From Spirochaetales bacterium (GTDB lineage Bacteria > Spirochaetota > Spirochaetia > JABEVK01): DNA of 64,000 nt. The DNA lies in contig CANJXC010000011.1 of assembly GCA_947478845.1 (NCBI GenBank), forward strand, positions 1 through 64,000, given 5' to 3'. Both the position numbers and the translations under genes were made by a program. This document shows, piece after piece, positions 8,686 to 17,175 of the stretch. Under the pieces are notes generated by a model. The model did no database searches. It saw only the letters and a list, made by a program, of their open reading frames with translations, and was not told the origin of the DNA. Numbering within the stretch: the first letter of the stretch is position 1; every line of letters begins with the position of its first letter.

Positions 8686-9192
8686 TCAGGATCTCAGCTT
8701 TGCCAGCAGTTCGCTTATCCCATACTTGGCGTCGAGGGTTTTGAGGAAGGCTGTCTCGGCCACCGTGAGCCGAAACTTGTCGGGGTCCTCGGCCTTGGAC
8801 ACCTTGTCGGTGATCAGGCGGTCGAGCTTCTCAAAATCGCTGGCCTCGATACCAAGCTGATCACGGATCTTGCCCTTGGTTTCCGCACCGACCTTTGGCC
8901 AAGAAGTCTTTGCGAAGTTGACCCAGTCGGCGCCGGAGGTGTTACCGTTGGCCATTGCCAAAGCTTGGTCGATCAGTTTTCCTTCGGGCGCCGAGCGGAC
9001 AATCTGGTACACTCCAGCCACTTTGTTCAGTGACTGTTCTTCCGAGGGGCTCATTCCTTTGGCCTGTGCCAAGCTGGCCACAACCCAGCCGGGTACCGGT
9101 ATCCATCCCACATAGACCGCACCGACTGTAGCGAGTGTGGTAAGAAGGAGTACCCCCAGCAAAACTAAGATCCACTTCATGACCATTTTCAT
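8686..9192 (-). CDS. Membrane-anchored hypothetical protein
   Basis: The protein has 168 residues from ATG 9192; starts at 9186 and 9180 are also possible. A single N-terminal hydrophobic segment (WILVLLGVLLLTTLATVGA) would act as a signal anchor or signal peptide. The rest is soluble, mostly helical, with several predicted amphipathic helices (DFEKLDRLITDKVSKAEDP). I recognise no family. A minus-strand TATAAT at 9217-9222 upstream could be its -10 box. It is divergent from the NmrA-like gene at 9282. Confidence 0.65.
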   Translation of the reverse strand: MKMVMKWILVLLGVLLLTTLATVGAVYVGWIPVPGWVVASLAQAKGMSPSEEQSLNKVAGVYQIVRSAPEGKLIDQALAMANGNTSGADWVNFAKTSWPKVGAETKGKIRDQLGIEASDFEKLDRLITDKVSKAEDPDKFRLTVAETAFLKTLDAKYGISELLAKLRS

Positions 9193-9281
9193 GCGTTGAG
9201 CCCGCCTTTTGAAACGATTATACAAGGTTTCGTGGACTTCACCTCCGCGCGGAACTAAGTTCTCCGTGGCAATAAGGAGAA

Positions 9282-10202
9282 ATGATGGACAAAAAGACCG
9301 TACTGGTGGTGGGCGCCACAGGAATGTTGGGCCTTAAGATCACAAAGGCGCTACTCGATCAAGGCGATCAGGTCAGGGTGTTGGTGCGTTCTACCTCCGA
9401 CCGCACAAAGCTCAAGGCTCTGGGGGTGACGGATTTTGTCTCCGGCGACCTCATGGATCCTGACTCCCTGCGCAAGGCCTTCGAAGTGCGCCCTAAGGCC
9501 GATGCCCTTATCGCCAGCGCGGCCGGGTATACCGGGCATACCAAGGGCGACCTTCCTACCACCGACACCATAGGCTACGCGAATCTGGTGGAGGCTTCGA
9601 AAACTGCGGGGTTGCCCCGATTTGTCTTGGTGTCGATTCTGGAATGCGACAAGGCCGCCTCGGTACCGCATTTTCACCATAAATACCAGGTAGAAAAATC
9701 CTTACAAGACCGCAAGCAGCCTTTTATCTCGTTGCGCGCCGGGGCCTTTCTCGACCAGTCCGAAGACGGTATTCCCTCTGCTCTTCTCAAGAACACCTAT
9801 CCGGAGTTTGTTCCTGGAGCCTTGTTGGGAATGATTTATACCCCGGACCTGGCCCGCTATGCAGCCTTGGCGGCCCATCTGCCCGATTCGGCGCTCAACC
9901 AGTGTGTCGATGTAGGCTGGAGCGTCCCCGCTAACGGCACGGTGTTGGCGCAAGCCTTCACCAAGGTGCTCGGGCGTGCGGTGGTTCCGGTGCCTGCGTT
10001 TGCCCCGTTTCTCGTTAATGTGATGATGCCGTTTCTAGGCCTGTTTCAGCCGGCGCTGAAAGATATGCTCGCGATGGTGAACTTCATCAAGTCGGGTGTC
10101 TACGTGAGCGCGGATACCGAAAAACAGCGCCAGTGGTTCGGCGAACTCCCAACCCCGGAAGAGGCTGTGCGCCGCTATTGCACCGACAATAAAGTGTCCT
10201 AA
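9282..10202 (+). CDS. NmrA-like / atypical SDR NAD(P)-binding protein
   Basis: The protein has 306 residues. The start is set by AAGGAG just upstream, and the second ATG at 9285 is equally possible. A GxxGxxG Rossmann motif (VLVVGATGMLGLKI) and a basic beta-2 turn (VLVRSTSDR) are followed by VSGDLMDPDSLRKAF, typical of NmrA or flavin-reductase-like atypical SDRs that bind NADP. The usual catalytic Tyr-Lys pair is not clear (HKYQVEK may be a remnant). The substrate is unknown. It lies 9 bases before the DUF2461 gene and is probably co-transcribed. Confidence 0.85.
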   Translation: MMDKKTVLVVGATGMLGLKITKALLDQGDQVRVLVRSTSDRTKLKALGVTDFVSGDLMDPDSLRKAFEVRPKADALIASAAGYTGHTKGDLPTTDTIGYANLVEASKTAGLPRFVLVSILECDKAASVPHFHHKYQVEKSLQDRKQPFISLRAGAFLDQSEDGIPSALLKNTYPEFVPGALLGMIYTPDLARYAALAAHLPDSALNQCVDVGWSVPANGTVLAQAFTKVLGRAVVPVPAFAPFLVNVMMPFLGLFQPALKDMLAMVNFIKSGVYVSADTEKQRQWFGELPTPEEAVRRYCTDNKVS

Positions 10203-10211
10203 ACTGGTGAA

Positions 10212-10901
10212 ATGAGCACTTTTCAAGGCTTCCCCACCGAGACCATGCGGTTTTTAGCTGGTCTGACGAACAACAACGAGCGCGAGTGGTTTCAGGCTCA
10301 CAAGGCCGACTACGAGCGCTATGTGGTTGAACCGGCGCTGGCACTGATTACCGATCTTGACCCCGTAATGAGGTCGATCAGTTCACATTACCGGGGGGTG
10401 GCCAAGAAAATGGGCGGGTCGCTGATGCGCATCTACCGCGACACCCGCTTCGGTCACGACAAGACTCCCTACAAAACCAATTTAGGCCTCCAGTTCCGGC
10501 ACGAGTTCGCCTCGGATGTGCACGCACCGGGCTGGTACTTGCATCTCGACCTTGAGGAGGCCTTTGTGGGTGCGGGCACTTGGCATCCTCAACCGGAAGA
10601 CTTGCTCAAGATCCGGCAGGCAATCGCTTCCCAGCCCGATAAGTTCAGCCTAGCCCTCGAAAAGTCGACCCATTCCAGCGGTATGAAACCGGAAGGAGAC
10701 TCCGCAAAGCGTATGCCCGCGGGCTTCGAGAGTTCGCACCCACTCGCGCAAGAACTCAAGCGCAAAGACTTCCTGATTTCTGCCAACTTGCCCCATGAAT
10801 TGTATGGCGGTCCTGGCCTGGTTCAGGTGCTTGAAGAGAAGCTTCGTGCCTCGGCGCCCTACATGGCCTTCCTTTGTCAGGCCCTGGGAGCCGCTTTCTA
10901 G
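10212..10901 (+). CDS. DUF2461 (TIGR02453) family protein
   Basis: The protein has 229 residues. It contains the family hallmarks FLAGLTNNNEREWFQAHK near the start, then MGGSLMRIYRDTRFGHDKTPYKTN and PGWYLHLDLEEAFVGAG. DUF2461 proteins are widespread in bacteria and fungi but have no established biochemical role. It follows the NmrA-like gene by 9 bases with no separate promoter visible. The EF-G-like gene downstream has its own strong promoter. Confidence 0.9.
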   Translation: MSTFQGFPTETMRFLAGLTNNNEREWFQAHKADYERYVVEPALALITDLDPVMRSISSHYRGVAKKMGGSLMRIYRDTRFGHDKTPYKTNLGLQFRHEFASDVHAPGWYLHLDLEEAFVGAGTWHPQPEDLLKIRQAIASQPDKFSLALEKSTHSSGMKPEGDSAKRMPAGFESSHPLAQELKRKDFLISANLPHELYGGPGLVQVLEEKLRASAPYMAFLCQALGAAF

Positions 10902-10932
10902 AGCCCACGGGGTGAGCGCATGCCCCTCAGGT

Positions 10933-10961
10933 TTGACAGCACAGGTTGCTAAGATTATGCT
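10933..10961 (+). promoter_or_regulatory. Sigma70-type promoter of the EF-G-like gene
   Basis: TTGACA (10933-10938) and TATGCT (10956-10961) are separated by 17 bases. Transcription would start about 15 bases before the ATG at 10983, and AGAGG lies between. This is one of the best promoter matches in the window. Confidence 0.75.
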
Positions 10962-10982
10962 AGTTAACAAGAGGTATGCCGT

Positions 10983-13058
10983 ATGCTTGCCGATATTCGC
11001 CGTCTTCGGAACGTTGCCCTCGTTGGGCACACCGGGACAGGTAAAACCACCCTGAACGAACAGTTGCTTTTCCATGGAAAGGCCATCCCAAAAGCCGAAA
11101 CGGTAGAGACTGGGCGCACCGTGAGCGACTTCACCGACGAGGAAATCCGCCGGGGTATTTCCATACACACAACGCTCAGCCACCTGATGTGGAAAGACAC
11201 CAAAATTAATCTTTTCGATACCCCGGGGTCGTCGGATTTTTCGGGAGAAGTCCTTGCGGCCTTTCGGGCCTGCGAGTCGGCTATTTTGGTGGTTGGAGCC
11301 CGGTCGGGGGTGCAGATTGAAACGCTGAAGTTGTGGCGCTACCTCGTAGACCATCAAATGCCCAAAATGGTGTATATCAACAAGGTCGATAAGGCTTCCA
11401 GCGACTTTTGGGAGACCCTCGGCGACTTGAAAGATAAGTTCTCGGTACCCTTCCTGCCGGTGACCATACCTCTTGGGCATGACGAAGACCATCGGGGTGT
11501 GATCAACCTCCTCGACATGAAGGCCTATAGGTTCAACAAAGCGGGTAACCCCGAGGTTGCCATTGAGATTCCCAGCGATTTTCTGGCCGAGGCGAAAAAG
11601 GCCCGCTACGCCTTAGTGGAGGAAGCGGCTGAGGCCGACGAGGAGCTGCTCGATAGGTTTGCCGGGGCGGACGACCTAGACACCGAGGACATCAAGAAGG
11701 GCCTTCAGCTCGGCTTAGCCTCCAACCAGTTCGTTCCCGTCTTTTGCGGTTCAGCGCTGCTTGGTTCTGGCCTGGTCCCCTTGCTCGACTTTCTAGCTTG
11801 GGACTCCCCTTCGCCGTACCACGTGGTGGAACCCTGCGTTTCCGGCGAAAAGGAACGCATCATCAGCCACGAGGGTGAGTTCTCCGGTTTGGTGTTCAAA
11901 ACCACCATAGACCAGTTTGCAGGTCACCTCAGCTACATCAAAGTGGTAACGGGAAAACTGACCCACAACAGCGAGGCCTACGTCCCGAGGCTGGGAAAAA
12001 CCGTCAAAATTGGCAAATTGATGCTGAGTCTGGGCAAAAAATTGGTGGAGACCGTTGAACTTGACGCCGGCGATGTAGGCATTTTGGCCCGCTCGGAGGA
12101 GCTCAAAACCAACGACACGCTTTGCCAGCCGGGCGACATTATTCACTACTTACCGCTCGAACTCCCGCGGCCGGTGCATTCCACGACAATCTCGGCCAAA
12201 GTGCAAAAAGACGACGACCGCTTGTCTCAGTTGTTGGTGAAGGAAACCGAACAGGACCCTACGTTTAGCGTGAACTACCACCACGACACCAAAGAGACCA
12301 TCCTTTCGACGCTCGGAGAACTGCAGATGTCGATTATTCTCGACAAGTTCAGGGCGGCTAAAATCGACTTCCTTACCAAGCCACCGCGCATCAAATACCG
12401 CGAGACCATTACCAAAGCCGCCGAGGCCGAATACACCCACAAGAAACAGACCGGCGGGCACGGGCAATATGGCAAGGTCTTGATGGACTTCCAGCCTCTT
12501 GCGCGCTCCTCAGGCTTCCGCTTTAGCAGCACGCTCAAGGGCCAAGGTATTTCTAAAGGGTATTTCGTCGCTATCGAAAAGGGTGTGCATGAGGCCATGG
12601 AGGAGGGTTTCCTCGCCGGATACCCGATGATCGACGTGGCGGCCAACCTCCAGGACGGAAAAGAGCACGCGGTCGACTCCTCCGAACTGGCGTTCAAGAT
12701 GGCTGCCCGCGGAGCGTTTCGCGAGGCCATGGCGGGGGCACACCCCATTCTGCTCGAACCGGTGATGAACCTTTCGGTGTTTATTGAAGAAAAATACCTT
12801 GGCGATGTACTGGCCGATCTTTCCGGTCGAAGGGGCAAGGTACTCGGCCAAGAAAGCTGGGGCCGTGACCTCATCATCGTCAAAGCTCAAGTGCCTCAAG
12901 CTGAGGTTCAGCAGTACGCCTTGCAGCTCAAGGCCCTCACCAGCAGCACCGGAGCCTTCGAAGCCGAGTTTGATCACTACAGCCCCATGAGTGCCAAAGA
13001 CAGCGAACCCTTGGTCAAGGAATATCAGGCACACCGCAAGGCAGGCGAGCACGAGTGA
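10983..13058 (+). CDS. Elongation factor G-like translational GTPase (EF-G2 type)
   Basis: The protein has 691 residues. A GTPase domain has the P-loop GHTGTGKT (residues 15-22), DTPGSSDF and NKVDK. It is followed by EF-G domains II-V, including TGGHGQYGKVLMDF of domain IV and RRGKVLGQE of domain V. The P-loop differs from canonical FusA, which carries a histidine-Asp-Ala-Gly-Lys form, and matches the EF-G-like or EF-G2 paralogue group. Such paralogues are ribosome-binding GTPases whose exact roles vary between species. It has its own promoter and stands as a single gene. Confidence 0.88.
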   Translation: MLADIRRLRNVALVGHTGTGKTTLNEQLLFHGKAIPKAETVETGRTVSDFTDEEIRRGISIHTTLSHLMWKDTKINLFDTPGSSDFSGEVLAAFRACESAILVVGARSGVQIETLKLWRYLVDHQMPKMVYINKVDKASSDFWETLGDLKDKFSVPFLPVTIPLGHDEDHRGVINLLDMKAYRFNKAGNPEVAIEIPSDFLAEAKKARYALVEEAAEADEELLDRFAGADDLDTEDIKKGLQLGLASNQFVPVFCGSALLGSGLVPLLDFLAWDSPSPYHVVEPCVSGEKERIISHEGEFSGLVFKTTIDQFAGHLSYIKVVTGKLTHNSEAYVPRLGKTVKIGKLMLSLGKKLVETVELDAGDVGILARSEELKTNDTLCQPGDIIHYLPLELPRPVHSTTISAKVQKDDDRLSQLLVKETEQDPTFSVNYHHDTKETILSTLGELQMSIILDKFRAAKIDFLTKPPRIKYRETITKAAEAEYTHKKQTGGHGQYGKVLMDFQPLARSSGFRFSSTLKGQGISKGYFVAIEKGVHEAMEEGFLAGYPMIDVAANLQDGKEHAVDSSELAFKMAARGAFREAMAGAHPILLEPVMNLSVFIEEKYLGDVLADLSGRRGKVLGQESWGRDLIIVKAQVPQAEVQQYALQLKALTSSTGAFEAEFDHYSPMSAKDSEPLVKEYQAHRKAGEHE

Positions 13059-13078
13059 CCCAGCGGCACCCCAGAAAC

Positions 13079-13136
13079 TTGACAGCAAATTGAGGTGGGT
13101 TTAGGATCAATCCATTGATTGAATCGTTTGATTGAA
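13079..13136 (+). promoter_or_regulatory. Promoter and candidate TetR operator of the ABC-2 operon
   Basis: TTGACA (13079-13084) and TAGGAT (13102-13107) are 17 bases apart. Overlapping the -10 box is a 6-2-6 inverted repeat, ATCAAT-CC-ATTGAT (13106-13119), and TTGATTGAA then occurs twice (13115-13123 and 13128-13136), 13 bases apart. The operon ends with a TetR-family gene, so I infer that these repeats are its binding site and that the operon is autoregulated. AGGAGG follows at 13141-13146 ahead of the ATG at 13151. Confidence 0.6.
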
Positions 13137-13150
13137 CTTCAGGAGGAACT

Positions 13151-14236
13151 ATGCACGCCCTGCAAAAACACCTGGTCGGCCTTGTTGTAGGCCCGCTCGT
13201 GGTTGTCACCACGTTACTTCTGCTGTTGACCCAAGGCCTTCACCAGTTTCCGTTGGCCGTGAGCCAGGAAGATACAGGTTTTGACATGCCTGCGGCCGGC
13301 CACGTGAACATTCCCGAAAGCCTAGCTAAGACCCTCGACGCCAACGTGTTTGCCCTTCACCCGGCAAAAACTGCCGCTGAGGCCCAAGCCCTGTTCGACT
13401 CGGGCGCCGTCAAGGCGATGCTCAGCTTTCCCCCAGGCCTGAGCGAAGACGTGTTCATCAAGCAAGACGACCCCACCTATGTGTTCCCCGCGAAGATCAA
13501 ACTGCAGGTGGTCGGCGACAACCCCCTGGTCAAGCTTGCCGTTGTGGCCTCGCTCGCCAAAGGCTTTGTTCCGGTGATTGCCCAATCAGGAAGCTTCAAT
13601 GCCGATAGTTTGCCAATTCCCATCGATCTGGGGGCTTTGATCGACGGCTTTGCCCACGCAGAACCGTTTATGTTCACCACCTTGTTCGCCTTACTGGTGT
13701 CGGTGCTCACGGGTCTGTTCTCCCTCTTTGCCACCAAAGCGAGAGCGAAAACCGGCCTTCTGGACCCGAAGAAGGGGGCCTCGACCGCGCTGGCGCACAT
13801 CGTAAGTTTTGCCGTGGCCGGCTCGGTGCTTTACCTCTCGCTGCTCTCGGTGACCTACTGGCTGCGGGGCCTGCCGTTCACCGCAGGAATGTTTTGGGCG
13901 GGCCTGGTGCTGTTCGTGTTCTTCTGGGCCTGCGCGGGCCTTGGCCAAGCCGCAGGGAGCAATGTTCCCGAGCGCTCCATCGCGATTGTCCCGTTCTTGA
14001 TTCTGCCGTTATTTCTGGGCGGAATCTTCGCGCCGGTTGAGCTTTTGCCCACGTGGCTCCAATGGATCGAGTTCATTTTCCCTGCCCATTACGCGTTGGC
14101 GGCGGCCACAAACGTGGAGTTTGCGAAGCTCCCCTCCTTTGGTTGGGATCTGGGACTTCTGTTTCTTTTTGCCCTTATCTTTACCGGCGGCAGCATCCAC
14201 GGCCTCACCCAAACCCACAAGGAGAAACAAACATGA
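13151..14236 (+). CDS. ABC-2 type membrane permease, no partner ATPase nearby
   Basis: The protein has 361 residues. One N-terminal membrane segment (VVGPLVVVTTLLLLL) is followed by a periplasmic domain of about 130 residues (AGHVNIPESLAK, AEAQALFDSGAVKAMLSFP), then about five further membrane segments. The arrangement and the ending (LPTWLQWIEFIFPAHYALAA) match ABC-2 family exporter permeases of the drug or polymer type. Family members normally sit beside or are fused to an ATP-binding subunit, and none is present in this operon. It is translationally coupled by a four-base ATGA overlap to the next gene. The substrate is unknown; a lipid, drug or envelope component is plausible. Confidence 0.8.
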   Translation: MHALQKHLVGLVVGPLVVVTTLLLLLTQGLHQFPLAVSQEDTGFDMPAAGHVNIPESLAKTLDANVFALHPAKTAAEAQALFDSGAVKAMLSFPPGLSEDVFIKQDDPTYVFPAKIKLQVVGDNPLVKLAVVASLAKGFVPVIAQSGSFNADSLPIPIDLGALIDGFAHAEPFMFTTLFALLVSVLTGLFSLFATKARAKTGLLDPKKGASTALAHIVSFAVAGSVLYLSLLSVTYWLRGLPFTAGMFWAGLVLFVFFWACAGLGQAAGSNVPERSIAIVPFLILPLFLGGIFAPVELLPTWLQWIEFIFPAHYALAAATNVEFAKLPSFGWDLGLLFLFALIFTGGSIHGLTQTHKEKQT

Positions 14237-14925
14237 AAACCTTTTCACGAGCCTTAGCCCTCGCGTTTCTTGCCCTTTTTGGAGCCTCAGTTGCAGCCGA
14301 GACCTTCGAGGGTACCCTCGATTTGTGGATTGCCACTGTGGCGCAAAACACCAATGCCACGGGCTACATGAAGGGGCCGCACTTCAAGATTCTGCCTAAA
14401 ACCGCCCTCAAGATGGACGGAGGGGTGGAAGGCTACCCCATGCTCAACTTTGAAACCCTGAAGATGACCCTTGTGGCTCCAACCGACAAATACTTCCTCG
14501 ACCTCCCCATGGCATCGTTGCAAACACCCATCGACAAAGCAGTCGTCAAGTATAAAAAATCGGGGAAAACCGACACCCTTGGCGGTCATCCGGCCGAAGA
14601 GTGGGTGCTCGACGATCCGGCCAGCCCTTATAGCATCAACTTGTGGACAACCAAGGACTTTGCCCCGTCGGTGAACTTCCTCATCAGCGTTCAGAAGTCG
14701 GTTCCCAACGAAGGCCTCATCCTCGGCCGCATGGGCAAGGATCTGGTGGCGCAAGGGTATTTCCCCATCAAGGCCGAGGCCAAGGACGCCAAAGGTACGG
14801 TCACCGTGGCCATGCTGGTGAGCAATATCACACCCAAGAAGCTCGACGATAAAGAGTTCGTGATACCCGACGGCTTTATCAAAATGAGCGAGTTCCTCAA
14901 AAAGAAGAAGGGAGCCAAGCCGTGA
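14233..14925 (+). CDS. Periplasmic LolA/DUF4412-like protein
   Basis: The protein has 230 residues from ATG 14233, which overlaps the permease stop. A signal peptide (ALALAFLALFGASVAA) is followed by a mostly beta-strand domain: TFEGTLDLWI, HFKILPKTALKMDGG, LDLPMAS, TLGGHPAEEWVLD. This resembles DUF4412 or outer-membrane lipoprotein-sorting (LolA-fold) proteins, which hold a lipid or hydrophobic ligand in the periplasm. The assignment is by pattern, without a search. Position between an inner-membrane permease and a beta-barrel gene suggests a periplasmic carrier step. Confidence 0.65.
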   Translation: MKTFSRALALAFLALFGASVAAETFEGTLDLWIATVAQNTNATGYMKGPHFKILPKTALKMDGGVEGYPMLNFETLKMTLVAPTDKYFLDLPMASLQTPIDKAVVKYKKSGKTDTLGGHPAEEWVLDDPASPYSINLWTTKDFAPSVNFLISVQKSVPNEGLILGRMGKDLVAQGYFPIKAEAKDAKGTVTVAMLVSNITPKKLDDKEFVIPDGFIKMSEFLKKKKGAKP

Positions 14926-15599
14926 ACCGCAGATCACTCCTAGGCTTGCTCGCTCTGGCGCTGTGTTTGGGGCTCGCTGGCTCTGCTGGCGCCCTTGATG
15001 CGGGTATCGACGTAGGAGCCCAGTGGAAGAGTGGTCCTTGGCCCTTGCTCGCGGTTTCGCTGGGTCAGTCTTTGACCGACGATGTGTACCTCAGCATCGA
15101 CGCCAACGAGTCGCTGGCTGTGCTCGACGCCCGGGCCACGGCTTCCTGGACAACCCCACTGGCTACTGTGGGGGCCCAAGTGGGCTGGGAACAGACCACC
15201 TACCCTGCGGTTGGCACTGGTCGTCTTGATGTGGGCGGTTATGTGAGCGCCTCCTTGCCGCTCATGGGCGATCTGGCAGAAGTGGCAACCTCCCTGCAGT
15301 ACAAAACTGACTTGGTGGGCCATTCGCTCACCGTGAAGATTTCGCCCACTTTGTATTTGCCGCTAGCCAACCCGGTGATGGTTGGCCTTGTCGTGGCTCA
15401 AAATCTGGTTACCTCCGGCTACTCTGGCACCTCGTGGACCGGACCAAGCGCCCTTTCGGTAGGGCCGCAGGCGACGATCAGTTTGGCCTCGGAATGGGCG
15501 GTTTCCGCTTCGGCGGGCTATGCGTTTGATCTTTCTGGCGGGAGCTTCGCTGGGGGCCCTTACGGCAACGCGAAGCTAAGTTGGAGCCATGGCTTCTGA
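14922..15599 (+). CDS. Small outer-membrane beta-barrel-like protein
   Basis: The protein has 225 residues. It starts with GTG at 14922, overlapping the previous stop (GTGA). A signal peptide (LLGLLALALCLGLAGSAGA) leads into regularly alternating strands with glycine and aromatic girdles, such as GAQVGWEQTTYPAVG, GYVSASLPLMG and VSASAGYAFDLSGG. It ends NAKLSWSHGF. The terminal phenylalanine is the usual signal for assembly of outer-membrane barrels. Roughly 8-10 strands are suggested. No specific family is recognised. It overlaps the TetR gene by 11 bases. Confidence 0.7.
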   Translation: MNRRSLLGLLALALCLGLAGSAGALDAGIDVGAQWKSGPWPLLAVSLGQSLTDDVYLSIDANESLAVLDARATASWTTPLATVGAQVGWEQTTYPAVGTGRLDVGGYVSASLPLMGDLAEVATSLQYKTDLVGHSLTVKISPTLYLPLANPVMVGLVVAQNLVTSGYSGTSWTGPSALSVGPQATISLASEWAVSASAGYAFDLSGGSFAGGPYGNAKLSWSHGF

Positions 15600-16212
15600 A
15601 TCGACCGAAGAGCGCATCGTTCTCGCCGCGCTCGAGGTCATCGGTGTTTCCAGCATTGATACCCTTACCGTGCGCGATATCGCCGCGCGGGCGGGGGTGA
15701 ATGTGGCTACCGTACACTACTACTTCGGCACCAAGGAAAGGATAGTCAGCGAAGCCCTTCGCCAGTTCTTTCTTCCCGTGATGCGTCAGCTCGAAACCTC
15801 CTTGGAAAGTGAGCTTGCCCCCAAGCAAAAATTGGTGAACTTCCTCGAAATGTACACAGCCCAGTTTCGTGAGCATCCAGGGGTCTTTCAAAGCCTCATC
15901 AAGGTCATTTCCACAGTTGGCACTGAGAATCACGGGGAACAGCAAACCTATCAGACAGTTCTCACCCAAGTGATTGCCGGGGCCAAGGACAAGTTGGTGG
16001 GCCTTATACGCGAAATTACCGGCCTCGCCGACGAGAAGCAAGTGATCTTTCACGCACTGCGGACTATGACCAGTTGCTTGCACCCGTTGCTCAACTCAGG
16101 GCTCCCAGGACGAGTTTTTGGAGTTGACCTGCGAGACAAAGCTCTATGGCGCTCTTACCTAGAAGGTGTGGTCGCGTCGCTTGACGCTCATGGCCCCCCT
16201 CCTGCACCCTGA
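15589..16212 (+). CDS. TetR/AcrR family transcriptional regulator
   Basis: The protein has 207 residues. The N-terminal helix-turn-helix is clear: TVRDIAARAGVNVATVHYYF followed by GTKERIVSEAL. The rest is a helical ligand-binding domain. It overlaps the end of the beta-barrel gene by 11 bases, so it is part of the operon that starts at 13151. TetR proteins commonly repress export genes, and the inverted repeat at 13106-13119 is a good candidate target. The inducer is unknown but is probably whatever the membrane system handles. Confidence 0.9.
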   Translation: MASESTEERIVLAALEVIGVSSIDTLTVRDIAARAGVNVATVHYYFGTKERIVSEALRQFFLPVMRQLETSLESELAPKQKLVNFLEMYTAQFREHPGVFQSLIKVISTVGTENHGEQQTYQTVLTQVIAGAKDKLVGLIREITGLADEKQVIFHALRTMTSCLHPLLNSGLPGRVFGVDLRDKALWRSYLEGVVASLDAHGPPPAP

Positions 16213-16215
16213 GCC

Positions 16216-16866
16216 ATGGATTTTTCCCTGCTCGATTTGGTTTTGCACCTCGATAAGTCGCTTTTTGCGTTCTTCCGAGATTTCGGTTGGATAGCCTACG
16301 CAGTTGTTTTTCTCATTCTATTTTTGGAAACCGGGGTGGTGGTGATGCCTTTCCTGCCTGGTGACTCCTTGCTGTTTGCCTGCGGCGCTCTGGCAGCGTC
16401 GTTGGGTCTGAATCCCTGGGTGTTTTGGATCCTCACCACCTCGGCAGCCATTCTTGGGAACACCAGCAATTACGCCATAGGCCGTTTTGCAGGAAAAAGA
16501 CTTTTAGCGCCCAAACCTGGCCAGAAACCTTTAATTTCCGAGGAACATCTGCAGCAAACTCATGCCTTTTTCGAGAAATGGGGTGGGTGGGCCGTCAGCC
16601 TGAGCCGGTTTCTGCCCTTCCTTCGTACCTTTTTGCCCTTCGTCGCGGGCGTCGCCCTCATGCGGTTTGGCAAGTTTTCCTTCTACAATGTTGTCGGGGG
16701 TATTGTTTGGACCTTCCTGTTTCTGGCAGCAGGGTACTTGTTCGGAAACCTGCCCTTCGTCAAGGACAACTTCAGTCTTATCATCATGGGGATTGTGCTC
16801 ATTACTGCCCTTCCCGCCCTTGTTGGTTTCCTCTGGCCCAAGAAAAAGCAGACTCCCCCAGAATAG
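16216..16866 (+). CDS. DedA family membrane protein
   Basis: The protein has 216 residues and begins 3 bases after the TetR stop, so it is probably the last gene of the operon. The DedA/SNARE-associated pattern is visible: FLETGVVVMPFLPGDSLLF, GNTSNYAIGRFAGKRLL, and SRFLPFLRTFLPFVAGVALM, followed by hydrophobic helices to the C-terminus. DedA proteins act as flippases or as proton-dependent membrane homeostasis factors; some move undecaprenyl phosphate or phosphatidylethanolamine. Its presence with an ABC-2 permease and a lipid-carrier-like protein supports an envelope lipid role. Confidence 0.9.
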   Translation: MDFSLLDLVLHLDKSLFAFFRDFGWIAYAVVFLILFLETGVVVMPFLPGDSLLFACGALAASLGLNPWVFWILTTSAAILGNTSNYAIGRFAGKRLLAPKPGQKPLISEEHLQQTHAFFEKWGGWAVSLSRFLPFLRTFLPFVAGVALMRFGKFSFYNVVGGIVWTFLFLAAGYLFGNLPFVKDNFSLIIMGIVLITALPALVGFLWPKKKQTPPE

Positions 16867-16912
16867 CCTGATGATTTCTTCCTTCACGGCAAGGACCATT
16901 CTCGAGATGATA

Positions 16913-16921
16913 TGCTACAAT
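16913..16921 (+). promoter_or_regulatory. Extended -10 promoter directly before a start codon
   Basis: TGCTACAAT contains the extended -10 TGn and the hexamer TACAAT (16916-16921). Only six bases separate it from the ATG at 16928, and there is no Shine-Dalgarno sequence. Transcription would begin at or next to the start codon. Confidence 0.5.
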
Positions 16922-16927
16922 CTTGCC

Positions 16928-17119
16928 ATGACAGTGTTTCCCGACAGGGCGCCTCCCTGCTTGAAATGCCTGCACTTTCACATCACAGGGAATCCCCGGT
17001 TTCCGCGGGCCTGCCGGGTGTTTGGAGTTCAAACCGCGCTGATGCCTAGCCAGGAAGTCTTTCTTTCTACCGGCAAGCACTGCCCCGAGTTTAAGCTGAA
17101 TCCGAAAATCAAGACCTGA
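16928..17119 (+). CDS. Small conserved-looking cysteine protein, 63 aa
   Basis: The protein has 63 residues from ATG 16928. It contains PPCLKCLHFHITGNPRFPRA and later STGKHCPEFKL, with cysteines spaced C-x2-C-x11-17-C-x18-C that could bind a metal. Short proteins of this pattern occur as hypotheticals in spirochaetes and other anaerobes as far as I recall. The gene has no ribosome site and an extended -10 immediately upstream, so it may be translated from a leaderless message. It is convergent with the GH42 gene. Function unknown. Confidence 0.65.
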   Translation: MTVFPDRAPPCLKCLHFHITGNPRFPRACRVFGVQTALMPSQEVFLSTGKHCPEFKLNPKIKT

Positions 17120-17175
17120 AGCGGCCTTCGAGCCAGCGGGATATCACCCCTGCGGCCGGGGCAGGTAAGTCGCTT

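Noticed and set aside
13105-13136. CRISPR-like repeats
   Set aside because: Only two copies of 9 bases with a 4-base gap; they fit an operator and not an array.
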